Positions 35,806-50,800 of a stretch of DNA of 64,000 nt are shown one piece after another. The stretch lies in contig JAKZAP010000008.1 of NCBI GenBank assembly GCA_023053575.1, positions 7,986,034 through 8,050,033 on the forward strand, in the 5' to 3' direction. Under the pieces are notes generated by a model. It worked only from the letters and a program-made list of their open reading frames with translations, had not been told where the DNA came from and did no database searches. Every line of letters begins with the position of its first letter. The stretch's first letter is position 1. This DNA is from Branchinecta lynchi. Taxonomy: Eukaryota > Arthropoda > Branchiopoda > Anostraca > Branchinectidae. The position numbers and the translations under genes were made by a program.

Positions 35806-38800
35806 TTACAACAGTTTGAACTGATACAGGCGGTCCAACACCTTGGAGTAGTCCAGTCCCTCACGGAAGGCCGGGTTGAACTGGTAGTACTTTAAGCGTT
35901 CGTAGCTATTTAGCTCCAACACTTCCCAGTCGATTAAAAGTCGGAGACAGTTTTTGACAGTGTCCAGTGCTACTGATTCGCCTGAAAAAGAATTGAGTAA
36001 ATAGACAAGAGCTGCGTTTTTGCAGATACCATGGTATCTGATGCCACGGTCTAAAGTCGTTTTCGCTGTTACCGTGGTATCTGATACCACGGTCAAAAAG
36101 CGTTTTCGCAGCTATCGTGGTATCTGGCCAGTTATCGTGGTATCTGAAAAGTCATCTCACTTTCATCAAATTTTGTCAAATTGGTGAGAAAGAAGTATAG
36201 CACTTAGTGACGTAACTGTACATAAGTTTTTCTTTTGGGATGACTTCGAAAAGTGCAATTTCGTCAATAGTCGCTTTTGCAGAGCAACCGTGTATCATAT
36301 ACCAGGGTAACTACAAAAACGACTAATTGCAGGTTCAGTTACCGTGGGAACAGATACCATAGTATCTGCAAAAACGCAACTAATATCGACATTATCGACA
36401 GAAAGTGCGTAGGCATTGGGAACAAATTTACCTATTATTGCGTATATATTTATCATCCATCAAAACTCACCCGATGCCACCGAGCTATACTATATTCAAG
36501 GTCTGTCGGCTCTATCTCAGTCTTAAATAAGCCCTGGCAATGGAGGAAACCTAACGTATTTTTGTCGATGTTCACATTGCAGGTCGGTTCTTCTAGCTAC
36601 AGCATACGAGGGCCCTCGCCAAGAAGGGCAGAAATATAAAGGGAATAAACCTCAGCTTACTTTCAAGCTTAACGTAATTCGTAGTCGGCGTGGGATGAGC
36701 AAATACTTAAAGCACACCTCGCACTACATAGTGTTTCTGCTCATATGTTGGGAGATAGTTGACCACTTTACAAATAAGCTTACAGAAGATATATACACTG
36801 CTTTGGCTGTTTTTAGCCTCTTTCCATGTCCTTTTGCTTGGATTGCAAGCTTGGCAAAATCTGAATAACCGGTCTCCGGACGAATAAGCTCCTATGAAAC
36901 AATGATCGGTCGCATGGTACGTCACGTAAAGAGAACAACCGTGGCAACCGTGACAATCAGTGTATTACTAATAGAGGAGACAGGATACACTTATGAAGTG
37001 AAGAATCTCGGGATCGAAAATGGATGGAAATACTACTGGGGAAGAATGAACTACTATCATAAGTACGACGTGCCCTTTAAGCTCGGTGCGAAAGCGGGCT
37101 TTGTTCATTATTATTGGCGGTCGACAGCTATCTTATGGTGAAGCGCTTGCTAAACTCGATCTCTCCACGTTGGCCCAAAGATACGAGCAGATTATCCTGA
37201 GGTTTGGAAAGTTTCTTCTCTCCAAACCCCAGCATCGAGACATCTTACCACCCACTGCACCGCCCAACAACCGTACGCGTCACCAAAATAAACTGGTTCC
37301 AGTAGCTTCGCGGACGAACCGCCACGCAAATTCGTTTGTACCTTTTTTTTACGGATTTGTTAAACAAAGCCGAGTGATATTTTTTTTATTTTTTTTTTTT
37401 CGTTTTTTTTTTTTTTGTGTTAGTTTTTTATTTAGTATAGTGAAGCAACACAAATTAGCTGTCAGCTACGATGTTGTTTTAAATAAACCTATCTCTCTCT
37501 CTTAAAGAGACACAGCGTAAGAAGCAATCAACTAAATTGTACTGTCGTAACACATATTGCACGGTGCTTCCAGGCACTTCTGGGCGAACTAATTTACTGT
37601 CCTGTTAGCTACCCGATGAAAAGTTATCTCAAAATAGTAGTACGAAGTTGTACAAAAAAGTAGCATGCAGTACCAACTGATGCTACTACATGCTACTATA
37701 ACAAGACTAGATGCTACTGAATAATACTGCTTAAGATCTGCCCAGTACAAGGAACATTAAACTAAAGTATTCTGTACCGCTGCATATTAATACATTAATA
37801 CATTTTTCGTACAACTACTATACAACTACGAAGGCTACAAATTTTTCATCGGGTATAGCACTTACGATATGCAATGTTCCCTTCTTCACAGCTTGCAGTG
37901 ATTCCGTCTTGTAATCTCTTCAATAAAATCTTTTCTTCAACTGGTTCAACAGCTAAATGTTCAAGGTTCTTGGTGACGTAGCAATAGCATTCCAGAGTGG
38001 GCCTCAAAATGTTCGACTGTTCGACCAACAACTTCTTTACGTCGCTGCTCACATTCACCTACGCGTAAAACAATCATTAAAAAGTTTAATGATGGTATTT
38101 ATCTACACAAAGGCCTTCCTGACCTCTATTCGTTCTAATGAGAATACTATAATGCAAAAATTATTCCATTAGCATCTTGGAAGTTTGTAAAACCCTGTTC
38201 GTTCTAGACTTCTTCGGCGTACAGATTGTCCCAAGGAATGTTTGAAAGTATAGACAGAACACTCATTACATCTGTATGTGGAGGTGCGCTTCAACTGCCC
38301 ATTACTCTAAGACCATCTGCCAATGTCTTATGAGAATCGTCAGCCACTCAGCTTGGATTCATGTCCACACTATTACTGGTAAGTCATTACTGCCCCTCAA
38401 CCAAGAGCGAAAAAAGAAAGAAAAGAGTGCCTGACGCTAAAGTTGACGCGCGAAAATCTGTGGGCAGACGGCTGAAAGAGAAGTGTCCATAGAACCGGAA
38501 ATTATTTGCTATCACAGGGGCACCGACACATTTGACAAAGGGCTTGAAGTAACTTTCCGACCAGAACCTGGTTTTTGTAGCAATGGTTCTGCCGCATCCC
38601 TTCTGCAGCACTTCTTTGCTTTTGCACAATATGCGTTTTTGGATTCACTTTTTTCTTGGTTGAAGTGGCAGCGCTGCAGCACCTTGCAGGGAAGCACGGA
38701 CTTGGTCGGTGAGCAAGTCCGTGTTTCTCGAGAAGCGCTGCCGTCTTCCTCGGAAGCAGATATAGAAAGAATCAGTCCGGAATCGGCCGAGAAGTGGACC

Positions 38801-41800
38801 TGCAGCATGCAACAAAAACGAGGCTTAGGTGACCCGGGGCGCCAATTTACCATCCGAACAAGGACTAAAGGAGGCGCTCAAATGGCCCGCGCGACCCCAA
38901 CCTTGCGTTGCTTGAGCAGTTGACCAAAGAAGTTAAATTTCAACGGACAGATTTTTAGCAGGGTTCGAAGAGATTCTTATAGACTCTTCATATACTGGGA
39001 TATGCCAGATAGACTTGTGGGAGACAAATTAGTACGTACTGGGTTAGGCAACTTAGTACAGTTGGACAATCAAATTTCAACTACGTCGAATTCCTGACGG
39101 ATGCACTTAATTAAAAGCAACATTTCATCTGTGACAAATTTGCCGAAGTGAAGCGCCTTGTCTTCTGGAGCCAAAGTCGTTTAAAGAGAGGGGTTGTTTG
39201 TGAGGGAGGGGGGTACCTCAGTTCTGGCTCATTGCTTCTTCGGACAAACAGATCTGGCGTCTGACAAGCAACTAACCGCACTATTCATTTTTGCCAGCGA
39301 ACAATGGTTTCTACATTTTCACACTTACGATGATTTTCGTGTCTTCATATTCGACGTTAACAGCATTGTCATCATCTTCGTCATTCCATTCCAATTGCTT
39401 GCTTATCCGCATGGCCCATTTGTCTGATTCTGACAGGATTTCGTTTTCGCTCTGAAAGTTTGGACAACATTCAACTAAAAGTGCAACGGAACTGAGACAA
39501 CAATACAAATAAGACCAAAAGTTTCGATGGGATCCCAAAAATTTAATATTTGATCCAGACAATTGGGTCCTGTAGATATCCGGTTTTTGTCAGACTCCTT
39601 AAACATTTTTTAGTGATATAGATGAAGGCCAATTGTAATCATCTGAGAAGACCAAGTTCAGGTATGGATTCAGCATAATATCCCTATGGCATACGTCGAA
39701 TCAACTTTGACGAAAATGAAAAAAAAAAATACCTGGTTTACTTCTGCCAAATTTCTGGTTTCGGCCGGATTCCAGGCGAACTACTTGACTGGCAAAAAAC
39801 TAAAGCTAAAAAAAAGCAAGTCTCCTTACCCCTACATCGAACCTCTAAAGAACTTTAAATAAAGCTTTTACTTTGAAAAAACTTTCCGGTTTCAGCCGGA
39901 TTCCAGATCAACTACTTACCCGGCGAGAAAATAAATTCATATTCGGATTCAGCATGTCTCCTTACCCCTAAATAGACTATCTTATTGGATTTAAAAAAAA
40001 AAAATCACCCTTAATCTGAAACCCCTCCCCCACCCCTAAATGTACAGCTATCGGGCCGATCTTCGAACGCTGTACTTTGACCCAAAGGATCCTCACACCA
40101 AGTTTGAACAAAATATCTCAATCCCTTCGAGAGCTGTCGTGCTAACAGACAGACGGACGGACGGACAACTTTACGAAGTCATAGGTACCCCGTTACTTAG
40201 TTTTGGGATCCCAAAAACAGACTAACAATTTGCAGTGAAGAAGAGTTCCAGCTTATCTTTCCTTCTCTTGAAAGCTCACTCTGATCTGCACCTAGTTTAA
40301 AAGCACCTTGGATCTTGTCTCCTAACACTACAAAGCATTTGTGTTATGGCTTTATTTGTTACTTTTTTTGTAACACACAACCGTAAAATGGGTTCATAAC
40401 AGTTAGAGGTTTAAGAAAAGAAGACTTCAAAGATCACCTGATAAACGTTCTCATTGCAGAGAGTGGTATAGGTCATTATCATACATTCTTGTTTTAAATG
40501 TTGTGCCAGATATTTTCCGCATAACCCCACGCCCATCCCTATTATTGTGAGACTTATGTTATATATGGCAAGTTTATTGATGCCTTGAGGCATTGGAAAT
40601 GAATGTATAGGTGCCGGATTTGAAGTAGTAGTTTGGAGTAAAAGTCAAGTGTTGGAATATACCTATTACCTAAGAGATTCACAAAAGTATAGTTTCGAAT
40701 TCAAAGATCAACAGGGAAACCGGTGGAAATCTTATAGAACTTGCGTAGGTGGCGCGTACGAAAAGAAGATGAGTAAATATCCGGGCTTACGGGTGGGACG
40801 GCCAGCAGACCCTTCGTCTTGAAATCTTCAATCGTGTCCATAATGATTTTTTCATTGTCTTGACAAGGCGGCGACACGATGAACTCATTTCGCAGGATAT
40901 CACAGAGCTGAAGAGCTGACATGATGATTGACTCGCGGGACTTGCTAACCTGGAATGTCGGGTTCGCTAAGTCCATCGGCGATAGATTCGATAGTAACGT
41001 CAAAGCTGAAAGAAATATAAAATAATTCAGAAACAAAAACCGAAATGACAACAAGGTTAACGTGACAAGGCCGAAGGTTTATGGAAACCGTAAAAAAGTC
41101 CGAGCAGGCAGCATGACCTGTTGCTGGGGTCCCTGGGGTATGCAGATGGTGTCCCTGGGGTATGCATGGAAGATAATCTAGGACTCGTATACTCATTTCT
41201 CTTCAATAATAGCTGAAAGCTCACATGGCACTAGGAAGGGTAGTTAGTATGTCTATGAGCTAAGGGCGTGTCGCGAAGGGCGGATGAATAAAATGATAAT
41301 CATACCCGCGTTAGGTCCTCATATATCTACCCTATAAGCGGGTTACAAGATTTCAGGGACCCCATCTAGCCCCCCTTCCCAAAATATCGAAGATAGTTGC
41401 TCTAGCCAACTGTCAAGTTCAATCACAATCACTCGTTCGAGTTATTTATGCCACAAGATTTACGGGATGCTCCAACTTAACCGAAAAGTCTGGATCCGGT
41501 AAGGAACTGTAAATTCAATATCTAGAACGTGTGCTGTTGCGAACTGTCAAGTTCCAACAGGATCGGATCAATCATTCGAGAGTTATTTAAGTTTCTTCTG
41601 ATTCCCAGATGCCAATGCTTTTCCCACGGCAGGTGCAAGAACTGAAATGACGATATCACAGGCGCCCGGCTATACAGTAGTCTAAAGTTCCTGTTTGATT
41701 CGTTCGTATAGTGAGAAAGCAAGAGAATAGATCGATTCCACCCGCGTTCCTCATACACAAACAAGAGCTAGAAGCGTATATGGTACTTGCAAGTTGTGTA

Positions 41801-44800
41801 AGAGGATGACAGTGGGAATTTTTCAATTCGTAGGTTTATTGTAATTATTCGTAAGCAGAACCTTTGAGGCACGACCTCTTTGGTGATCATAAAATGTATA
41901 GTTTAGTCAAAAGTAATTGTTTTTGCACTTTGCGGTGATGATACGCACTTTAAGAGGCTAATAATTTTTTTGTTTGAGCCATTTGTGCCTTGAGGCACAA
42001 ATGATCATAGGCCTTTTAAGATAATGAAAATTTATCTTTTGGTCAAAATTATTTCTTTCACTTTGCGGTTCGGATGCGTACTTCAAGAGCACTAAAAGTT
42101 CATTTGTAGCCAACCTTGAGGCAGAAATGATCATGGGCCCTTGGGGATCAAGAGTTTATCGCTTGCTCAAAACTGTTTTTTGCCCTTTGCGGTTAAGGAG
42201 ACTTTAAGGAGGTCGGATCGGGAAACTTGACTGTTCCAAGTTAATCTGGTCAGGTCCCTGATACGCATGCCAAGCTTCATCGTCCTAGACCGCCTAGACG
42301 ACCTGGAAGTATCTTCACTTCGGATCACCCCAATCCCCCCCCCCCCACACACACAGTGCCCGGACCCAGTCTGGTGCTGTAAATGATCCATTTAGGACTT
42401 ACTGCTTGTTATTCACACCAAGTTTCGTCTCAGTTCCTCCACTCTAAGCATATCACAAGATTTCCGGCCCCCCCACGCCCCCCTCCCACATTCGTCGGAT
42501 CCCGCCCAGACTTCAAATGGGACATCTTGAGACACGAGGTCTTTACAAATACTAAGTTTCGTTAAGATCGGATCACCCGTTCGACAGTTATACAGACCTC
42601 AAGATTCCGGATTCCCCCTCCGTCCACTCCCCCCACGATGGTTGGATTGGGAAACTGACTGTTTCCAAGTTAATCTGATATGCCTGCCAAGCCAAGTCTG
42701 ATATTCCTGCCAAGTTTCATCGCCCTAGCCCACCTGCAAGTACCTTAACTCCCGATCACCAAGATTCCGGAAACCCGCTCCAACTCCCCACACAGTGCCC
42801 GAATCCGGTCCGGTCCTCCCCACACAGATGTACCAAGGGCCTGTGATTGTTCTTCCCACCAAGCTTCATAACAATCGCTCCACCCTAAGCGTGTCACAAG
42901 ATTCCTCCCCCCCCCCCCCCGACATTCATCGGATTCGGTTCCAAATATCAAGTTTCATTAAGACCCGATCACCCGTTCGAAAGTTACACACACATCACGA
43001 TTCCCACTCCCTCCACTCCTCCCACGATGTCCCACGATGGTCACATCGGGGAAACTGACTTTCCAAGTGAATCTGATAGGGTCCGTGATACGCCTGCCAA
43101 GTTTCATCGTCCTAGCCCATCTGGGAGTACCTTATCCCCCTGATCACCGGAATTCCGGAACCCCCCTTGAACCAGCACCACTGCAACTAAATCCGGTCCA
43201 ATTCTATCAGTGATGTACCTACGGCTTGTGCTTGTTTTTCCCACCAAGTTTCATCCCAATCTCTCCACTCTCAGCGTGTCGCAAAGATTTCCGGTTCCCC
43301 CCTTCCGATTCCCTCCCTCACATTCGAAGGATCTGGTCCAGACTTGACAGGGGACATCTGAGACACTAGGTTCTTAAAGATTAACTTCGACATCGAGGTT
43401 GGTATCGGAAAATAACACTGAGACGGTCACTGAAAATAACCTATCCGAGCAGAAGGCAAGGTAGGTTATGAATATATCTACCGAGCCGAAGGCGAGATTG
43501 ATATTTTCGTATGGCCGTTGAGGTTGTTATCCAGATCTGAACCGAGATGGAGGCATGTTAACTATTCGAACTACTTCGAGTATTTTTCATAGGTAGGACT
43601 TATTCTTCCTTTACTATACTTTTTTGCTACTGGGGTAGAAAATTTTATTTTGGTGAAGTAGCAATTCAAGTCTACTGTAGACCTACTAAAAAGACTACTG
43701 TTAGTGTGGTGACCCAAGCACTTCTGTTTCTATCATTACAGTCTTTAACTTTTTGACGATGAAGATGCCTTTTTGACGATCAAGATGCCATCTAGCGGTC
43801 GTGGAAGCCTACTGTAGACCTACGAAAATGACATACTATAGGGGTCGGTGGACGTAACACCAGCGCTACCAGTGTTACCACTGCTAGCGCAAAATTCTGG
43901 GATTGGTCACAGATGTTAAGTTTTCTTGACAAAGCAAGCCGGAATTCTGAGACTGGTTCCTTACCGGTAAATGTAAAAATGCAGCAGTTGAGGAGTACAT
44001 TCCTGAACGTAATAAAGCAAGATTTCTCGTTGACAGCTTGTAAAAGTACCTAGTTTCATAGGCGCCAAAAAATCACTGTTTTTTGCAGCCGTAAGTCACA
44101 GGTTTTGTCAGAGAAAAGTGGCAACATTTAACAAGAACAAAACTACGGCTCTTAAGAAAATCAAGAAAAAATCGAGAACAAAGACAGTGACCAATGCTGA
44201 ATAACTAGCTTTAAGAGAGCAAGGGAAAGTAGGATGTTATTTCAGTTGACAAGTTGTATTTTCAGTAGATATATGCCTGCTGTGACAGATTGCCCAAGAG
44301 TAACGTTCGTGACACCGTGACAGGAATCTACAGGTATTAAGCTGAAACTTGGCAGGCCTGTGAGCATTGGAGTCTCTTTTTGCTTTTGGAGGTCCCAAAC
44401 CCCAATCCCACTCGGTTCAGGGGCAATTGCGCCTAGAATGCCCATTTCTTAATGTTTCTAACTTGACAATAACTGGAGATAGGGCGATGAAATTCCTTGT
44501 GCTTTTAGATCTTAGGGTTTGGAATATGTACGTGGAGTTGAACCACCCTCCCACTCTTCACGTTCATGGGCACGTGGGCCCAAATTGCCCATGAGTTAGG
44601 TTTTTGACCCATGACTGGAACCAACTCTAAGCTGGTATACTTGAGGATATATAGGTCTAGATACGCATTTTGATAGGTCCAGATCTATCCCCCCCCCCCC
44701 CACCCTCCCGTTCACCCGCGGCATGGCCCAGATTTCCCATGAGTTAAGTTCGTATATGACAAGTCTCAAGTTCAACTCTTGCATACTTGTGGATATATAT

Positions 44801-47800
44801 GTATACATATGGATTTCGGTGTAACAGCAACAAATGAAACCACGCGACGTACTTCAATCTTTAATGAAAAGTTGGAAACTGGACGGTTTTGTCATTTGAT
44901 CGATGATATCGATTGATCAAAGATTGACCGTTCTTTGTGACGAAGAAGAATACTGACAGGAATACTGGCAATCAGTTCTCCCCATATCCCGCTAATTCTT
45001 CTACCCAATTTTTACGTGGTTTCATCCCATCATTCATTTCTGGTAATTTCTTGTAAGTGTATTAGTTAATTTGTTTCTTGTGTGTTTGTAAATTTCTATT
45101 CCTTTTCTAGCTTTTAGCTATTCAGATTAATTTGATTGATTGAAAAAAAGAAAAAAAAAGAGGGTGTTAGGGTGCTGAAGTGTTAGGAATGAAGCCTTTC
45201 TGGAGGATGATACGATACAGTATCACCAAGTAACTGTCACAGTATGACATAAGAAGATATGCATTGCATACCTGTCCGAGAAAAGTTATTTCCAAATATC
45301 AAGTTCCATTAAGATCCAATCACCCGCTCGGAATTTATGCATGGCACTAAATTCCGGATTTCACTTATCCCCCCCCCCCTCCGCCCACGATGGCCGGATC
45401 GGGCAAGTGACAAATTCCAAGTTAATCTGGTCGGGTCCTTGATATGTCCCTCCAAGTTTAATCGTCCTAGCACACTGGAAGTACCCTAACTCACAAATGT
45501 GGGACCGACAGACCGACGGCCGAAGAGCAAGTGCCATAGAAACCTCGATCAAGAACTTCCAACAGCTCCATACGGTATGCTTAAAGTTTAACTGAAGAGC
45601 CAACTTATTTTTTAGTCATTTAACTGAATACACTGAATTATTTGGATTCTGCCAAGGGATATTTTTATTTTCCACTATCTGCTCTAGTTATGACGTTCAG
45701 AATATCTGCGGCCGTCCCACAGCGTAATTCTACTATGACACGGGAAATTTTACTCTCAACACAAGCGCGGCTTTTCAGTGGGCAGTGGAGAGATTAGTGA
45801 ATATTGCTTACGAAAAATCATAAATCTTTCTCATAAGGTATACAACAAACAAACAAGCGCATTGAGGTATCACAAATTACACGGAAATTCCACTATTAGA
45901 AAATCGACTATTCGTGGATAGTGGAACAACGACGTAACAAATTTTCAGCGTGTCGTCAAGCCAATTTAAGTGAATAAGTGATGGGTAACTAGATTGTCCT
46001 ATCCCAGCCCTTTTCGGTTAAACTTTAAAGTCCGTTTCAAACTAAACAAACTATTCCCAAATATACCTTTAACTAATGCTTGGCATATACATACTCACTC
46101 CTCCGGATCACCACCAGTATCAGCATAGAATTCTGTCCTACAGAGCATCTAGTTTGAGCAAGAACAGAAATAAAAATCAAAGGAGACACTGAAAATACTC
46201 GCAAGGACGAACTTATGCTGATATTGTGAACCCACAGATTTTTCACTGCTAATTATGCATTATATCATGTTCATGGAAGGAAATTAAGAATCCCGGCCGT
46301 CGAAAAATCGCATCCAGGTGGTGGGCAATGGAGTTAGCCAATTTTGGGTACCAACCTGAAGGAAAATGTTTCTACAATCTTTTCTATACTTCTGGTACTT
46401 TCATGGAAGATTTGTTTTTATTTTTATCTTGCGTATAGCATCTTTTCTATAAAATAATCCTGTTTTTGACTTTTTTGGCTACGACTCCTCCTCCACTCGG
46501 TGACGTTAATATTTTCTTAAACTCTTTAACGTCACCTATTCTTTTCATAAAAAAATATACTACATATTTAAATATACTACATTTTCGGTCGGATCAAACA
46601 AAAAAAAGCCGATCTAATGGATTGCTTCAAAAAAACCTCAAGCGAAAATCCATCCAAACACTTACAAAGAATTGCATCTGGCAAGAAGGCTTGTACGACG
46701 GTATTTGCATAGTAGCTCAGGTTTAACACCTCTGGTAGATATGTAGCAGGCACTACGAACAACTGATCACCAGAAGCAGATGCATGGATCCGGACAGTAG
46801 GTGAACCCAACAGCTCAGCCTGAAAGTAAAGAAGTAGGCTCAGCACTGCGTTGGAGTCCTCAACATCCAAATTTAATTAAAAATAGTTTCAGGTCTATAG
46901 GCCAGGCTTAAATTTCTCTTGTAAAAAATTGCATCTTTCCGTATTCAATCCGGTGACACGGTGAACTACACTGTTTAGACAAACTTGCTTATAGCTGATA
47001 TTGGTAAACTGTGGTAACTGATCGTGGTACCTGACAAATTCATCTCACTTAACACAAGAGTCTAGTTATTTGTCAAATTGGTGGGAAAGAAGTTAAGTCA
47101 CACTAGATGCCAGTGGATATCAGTATTTCTTTTGGATAATTTCTAAAAGTCGAATCCGGGAATTGTCGCTTTTGCAGGGCAACCGCAATATCAGATACCA
47201 CGGTAACTGCAAGAACGACTAATTGCAGATCCAGTTACCGTGGTAACAGGTAACCTGATATTTGCAAAAACGCAACTAATAGTTAGGTTGTTCGCAGCAG
47301 CTACCATGGTATCTGATACCAAGGTCAAAAAGGCGTTTTTGCAGTTGTCGAAGGTATCTGACCTGTACAGTGGTAACTGACCGTGTTGTCCGGAAAAGCC
47401 ATCTCACTTTCATCATCACCAACATAAGAGCCTAGGATTTGTCAAATTGGTCGGCAAGAACTTGTGATGTAAGTGGATATCGGATTTTCTTTTGGGATCA
47501 CTTGTAACAGCGCTAATTCGGCAATTGTCGTTTTTGCAAAGCAACCGTAGTATTAGATACCACGTAACTGCACAAACGACAGAACGCCGATCCAGGTACT
47601 GTGGTATCAGAAACCATGGTATATGCAAAAACGCAACTAATGAAAATAGTGAAATGCGCTCAAATTTTCAGGCGCACAGAAACACAAGCGAGCTTATAGA
47701 GGTCTCAAGAGAGGGTTAATAACAAGCCTAGGAAGAAATACGTACTGCGTACATTATAACATCAGTCGATTCTCCTCTGAATGCCAGGTCGAACTTCTTA

Positions 47801-50800
47801 ATCGTCACTTCTTCTCTTGTACTGTCAAAGGCTCGTACAAGGTCTGTGACATTAACGCCGTTCCTGAATTTGGTGAGAAGGAGGTATGCTAGCAAACCGG
47901 TGCAAGTTACCGCCAGGCTATTTCCTGCACCTATAAAAACAAGACCAAAGGTTTCGATGGGATTCCAAAGAGGAATATTTGTTGGCCTTTTTCAACCACA
48001 CTCTCGGGATTCTGTAGCTTGTACGCATGCAATTGTACGCATTCTGCTGTCTCATGTTAAATTGTGGGGTTATACTAGATTATACAAATTATAGGTCTAT
48101 ACAGTGGCGTCGCAAGGGGGGGGTGCGGGGGGTGCAGCACCCCCCCACCTTTTTGAGATTCGGTAAAATTTTGGGCCGGAGGCCCAAAATTTTAATAAAA
48201 TTGTTCGGTATTTTTTCGATAGCAGAATTGTTCGATATATTTACGAGGATTCGGTAGTTATACAAAATTCTAAATAGGCTATATGTACAAATCTCTTCGG
48301 TATAATGATCGGGATTCGGTATAATTGCCAGTATTCGGAAGTTATCACGAATTTGGTGAGAGAATTTACCGAAATCATTTGGTAATTTTTCGATGTCGGA
48401 ACTGTTCGGTATATTTATGGAGATTCGGTAGTTACACAGAATCCCGAATAAGCTATTGGTTCAAAATTATTCGGTATCATGATTAGGATTCGGTAATTTG
48501 TTCAGTATAATTTCCAGGATTAGGAAGTAACAACGAATCCTGACTTTGTTCCAGTTTAGACGAAAATATACCGAATAAGAATATTGTTCGGTTTAATAGT
48601 CTTTCGACACCAAAAAAATTCGGTATAGTAACCGGGATTCGGTAGTTATACAGAATCCCGAACATGCTATCGGTCTCAACTTATTCGGTATAATAACTGG
48701 GATTCGGTAATTTATTCGTTAAAACTGCCAGGATCGGAAGCTAACACGAACCTCAGAAGAGGTCAAATGAAGCACTGGTCGCAGACAAAAGGGATGATCT
48801 ATGATACCATCGATAGTCCTTACTTTTATTTTGGATCCCCAAAAGAATATCTAATCATAAATATTTCGAAAATTCCGCCTGCAGCACTTTTCGTAATATT
48901 CTCTATTTTGTGGATGGGCGCGTCGTTTGACGGGGGTTTTAAGCAAGTTTTAGGATGGAGGTTTTGAAACATTAAAAGCTAGAATTTGGATGAATATTAA
49001 ATTTGGGAGGAAAAATAAAAAAAAAATTCGCCTGCGGCGCTCACTTTATGTGATTGTGGGATATTAACTAGACTACAGTTGCTGCTGCTGCCGGAACGTC
49101 GCTCCGTCCGGTTTCTGGAACTTCTTTAGAGTCTCGGTATTTAATCAACGGTAAATGATAGAATTTGTCAGAGGCAGTTAAATTTTAGCGTACATAAAAA
49201 AAAATGGATTTAAAAAATTTTCGCCTGCGGCGCTCGATTTAGTATTCTGTTGGCTATAATAGATAGAAGCTGTTACTGCAATCATGCCCGGCAGTATATT
49301 CCACACGTGGGCTTCGCCAAAACGCCGCCTAATAGTTGGCTTAACGTCTTTCATGCTGTCCTTTATTGTTACTCTTCCTACGTAATCGTTTCTGTTCCAG
49401 AATTTAAAGCTCAAATTCTTAGTTCTAGGATTCGGTAAAATTTTTGAAAGATTCGGTAAAATTTTGGCTCTGCACCCCCCCACCGAAAATGCACTTGCGA
49501 CGCCCCTGGGTCTATAGTGTATAAAGTTGTTCTTGAAATTATTAACAAGCACTAAACCAAATTCACTATAATGCTTGTTTTAATGTATGTATGGTTTAGT
49601 GTTATGAATTAACAAGAGCTACGAGCTAATATGGGACTTTACGAGTACGAGAGACAACGAGAAAGTAGATCTGAGCATTATTCCGGAAATTCCGGTACCC
49701 TTCCCCACCGTGCTCGGATCCGGTCCGTACCCTAACATATGCCATCTAAGGCATAAGATCTCTCTACTCAAAGTTTCATTCAAATCACTCCACTGGTTTA
49801 ACCCCTATGCGAGCCACAACATTTCCGGGACTCCCCTCCAGCTCCCCCCACTGTGGTCGAATACGACTCGGACAAACAAACTTTGCATCTTTAACATCTC
49901 CTCTTCTCATCCACCAAGTTTAACTCGAATCAGAGCATATCTTCAAATTTCAGGTTCCCGCTTCATCCTCCTCCTACTTTGGTCGGATCCGGTTCGGGAG
50001 CCAAATGACAAATTTAGGCCGCATAATCTTGGTACTGTCCAACTTGCATCCCATTCGGCCTAGCCGCTTGGTTTTTGTGCAGGTCACAAAGTTCTCGGAC
50101 CCCCCCCCCCCCCCCCCCCTTCCCTAACCATGGCTGCATGGGGTTCGGACACATGCTTTGCATATCTAGGTCATCAGTTCTTATAACCCATAAAGTTTTA
50201 CTTGGCAGCCTACGGAAGTCAGTAATTTCCGGATTCCCCCTCCCTCAACTCCCCGAAAAATGGTCTGATCCAGGAACGGAAGTCTTCCTTGGGCATTGTG
50301 TCGGGTCCTTAATTCTATTTGGTCGGATCACTAAATTGCCTGGCAAGTTTTATCGTCCTTAGCACATCTGGAATTATCCTAACTCGCGATCACCGGAATT
50401 CCGGTAAACACCCTACAACTCCCCCAACGGAGCCCCGATACGATCTGGTTCTGTCAATTACGTATCTAGGGCTAATGCTTTTCTTCCCATCAAGTTTCAT
50501 CCCGATCACTCCACTCTAGGCGTGTGCAAAGGTTTCTGGTCCCCCCCCCCTCCAGCTCCACCCCAAATGTCACCGGATCCGGTCCGGATTTAAAATAGGA
50601 CGTCTGAGGCACGAGATGTTTCTGAATATCAAGTTTAATTCAAATCCGATCACCCGTTCATCAGCTGACCTTGCCACTAGATTCCGGATTCCCCATCCCT
50701 CCACTCCCCCCACGATGGTCGGATCGGGGAAACTACATTAACAAGTCAATCTATTCGGATCCCTGACAAGACTGCCAAGTTCTTCGTCCTAGCACGTCAG

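Noticed and set aside
37370..37505. Poly-Phe C-terminus of the frame at 37,086
   Set aside because: It is a T-rich LINE 3' region, not protein sequence.
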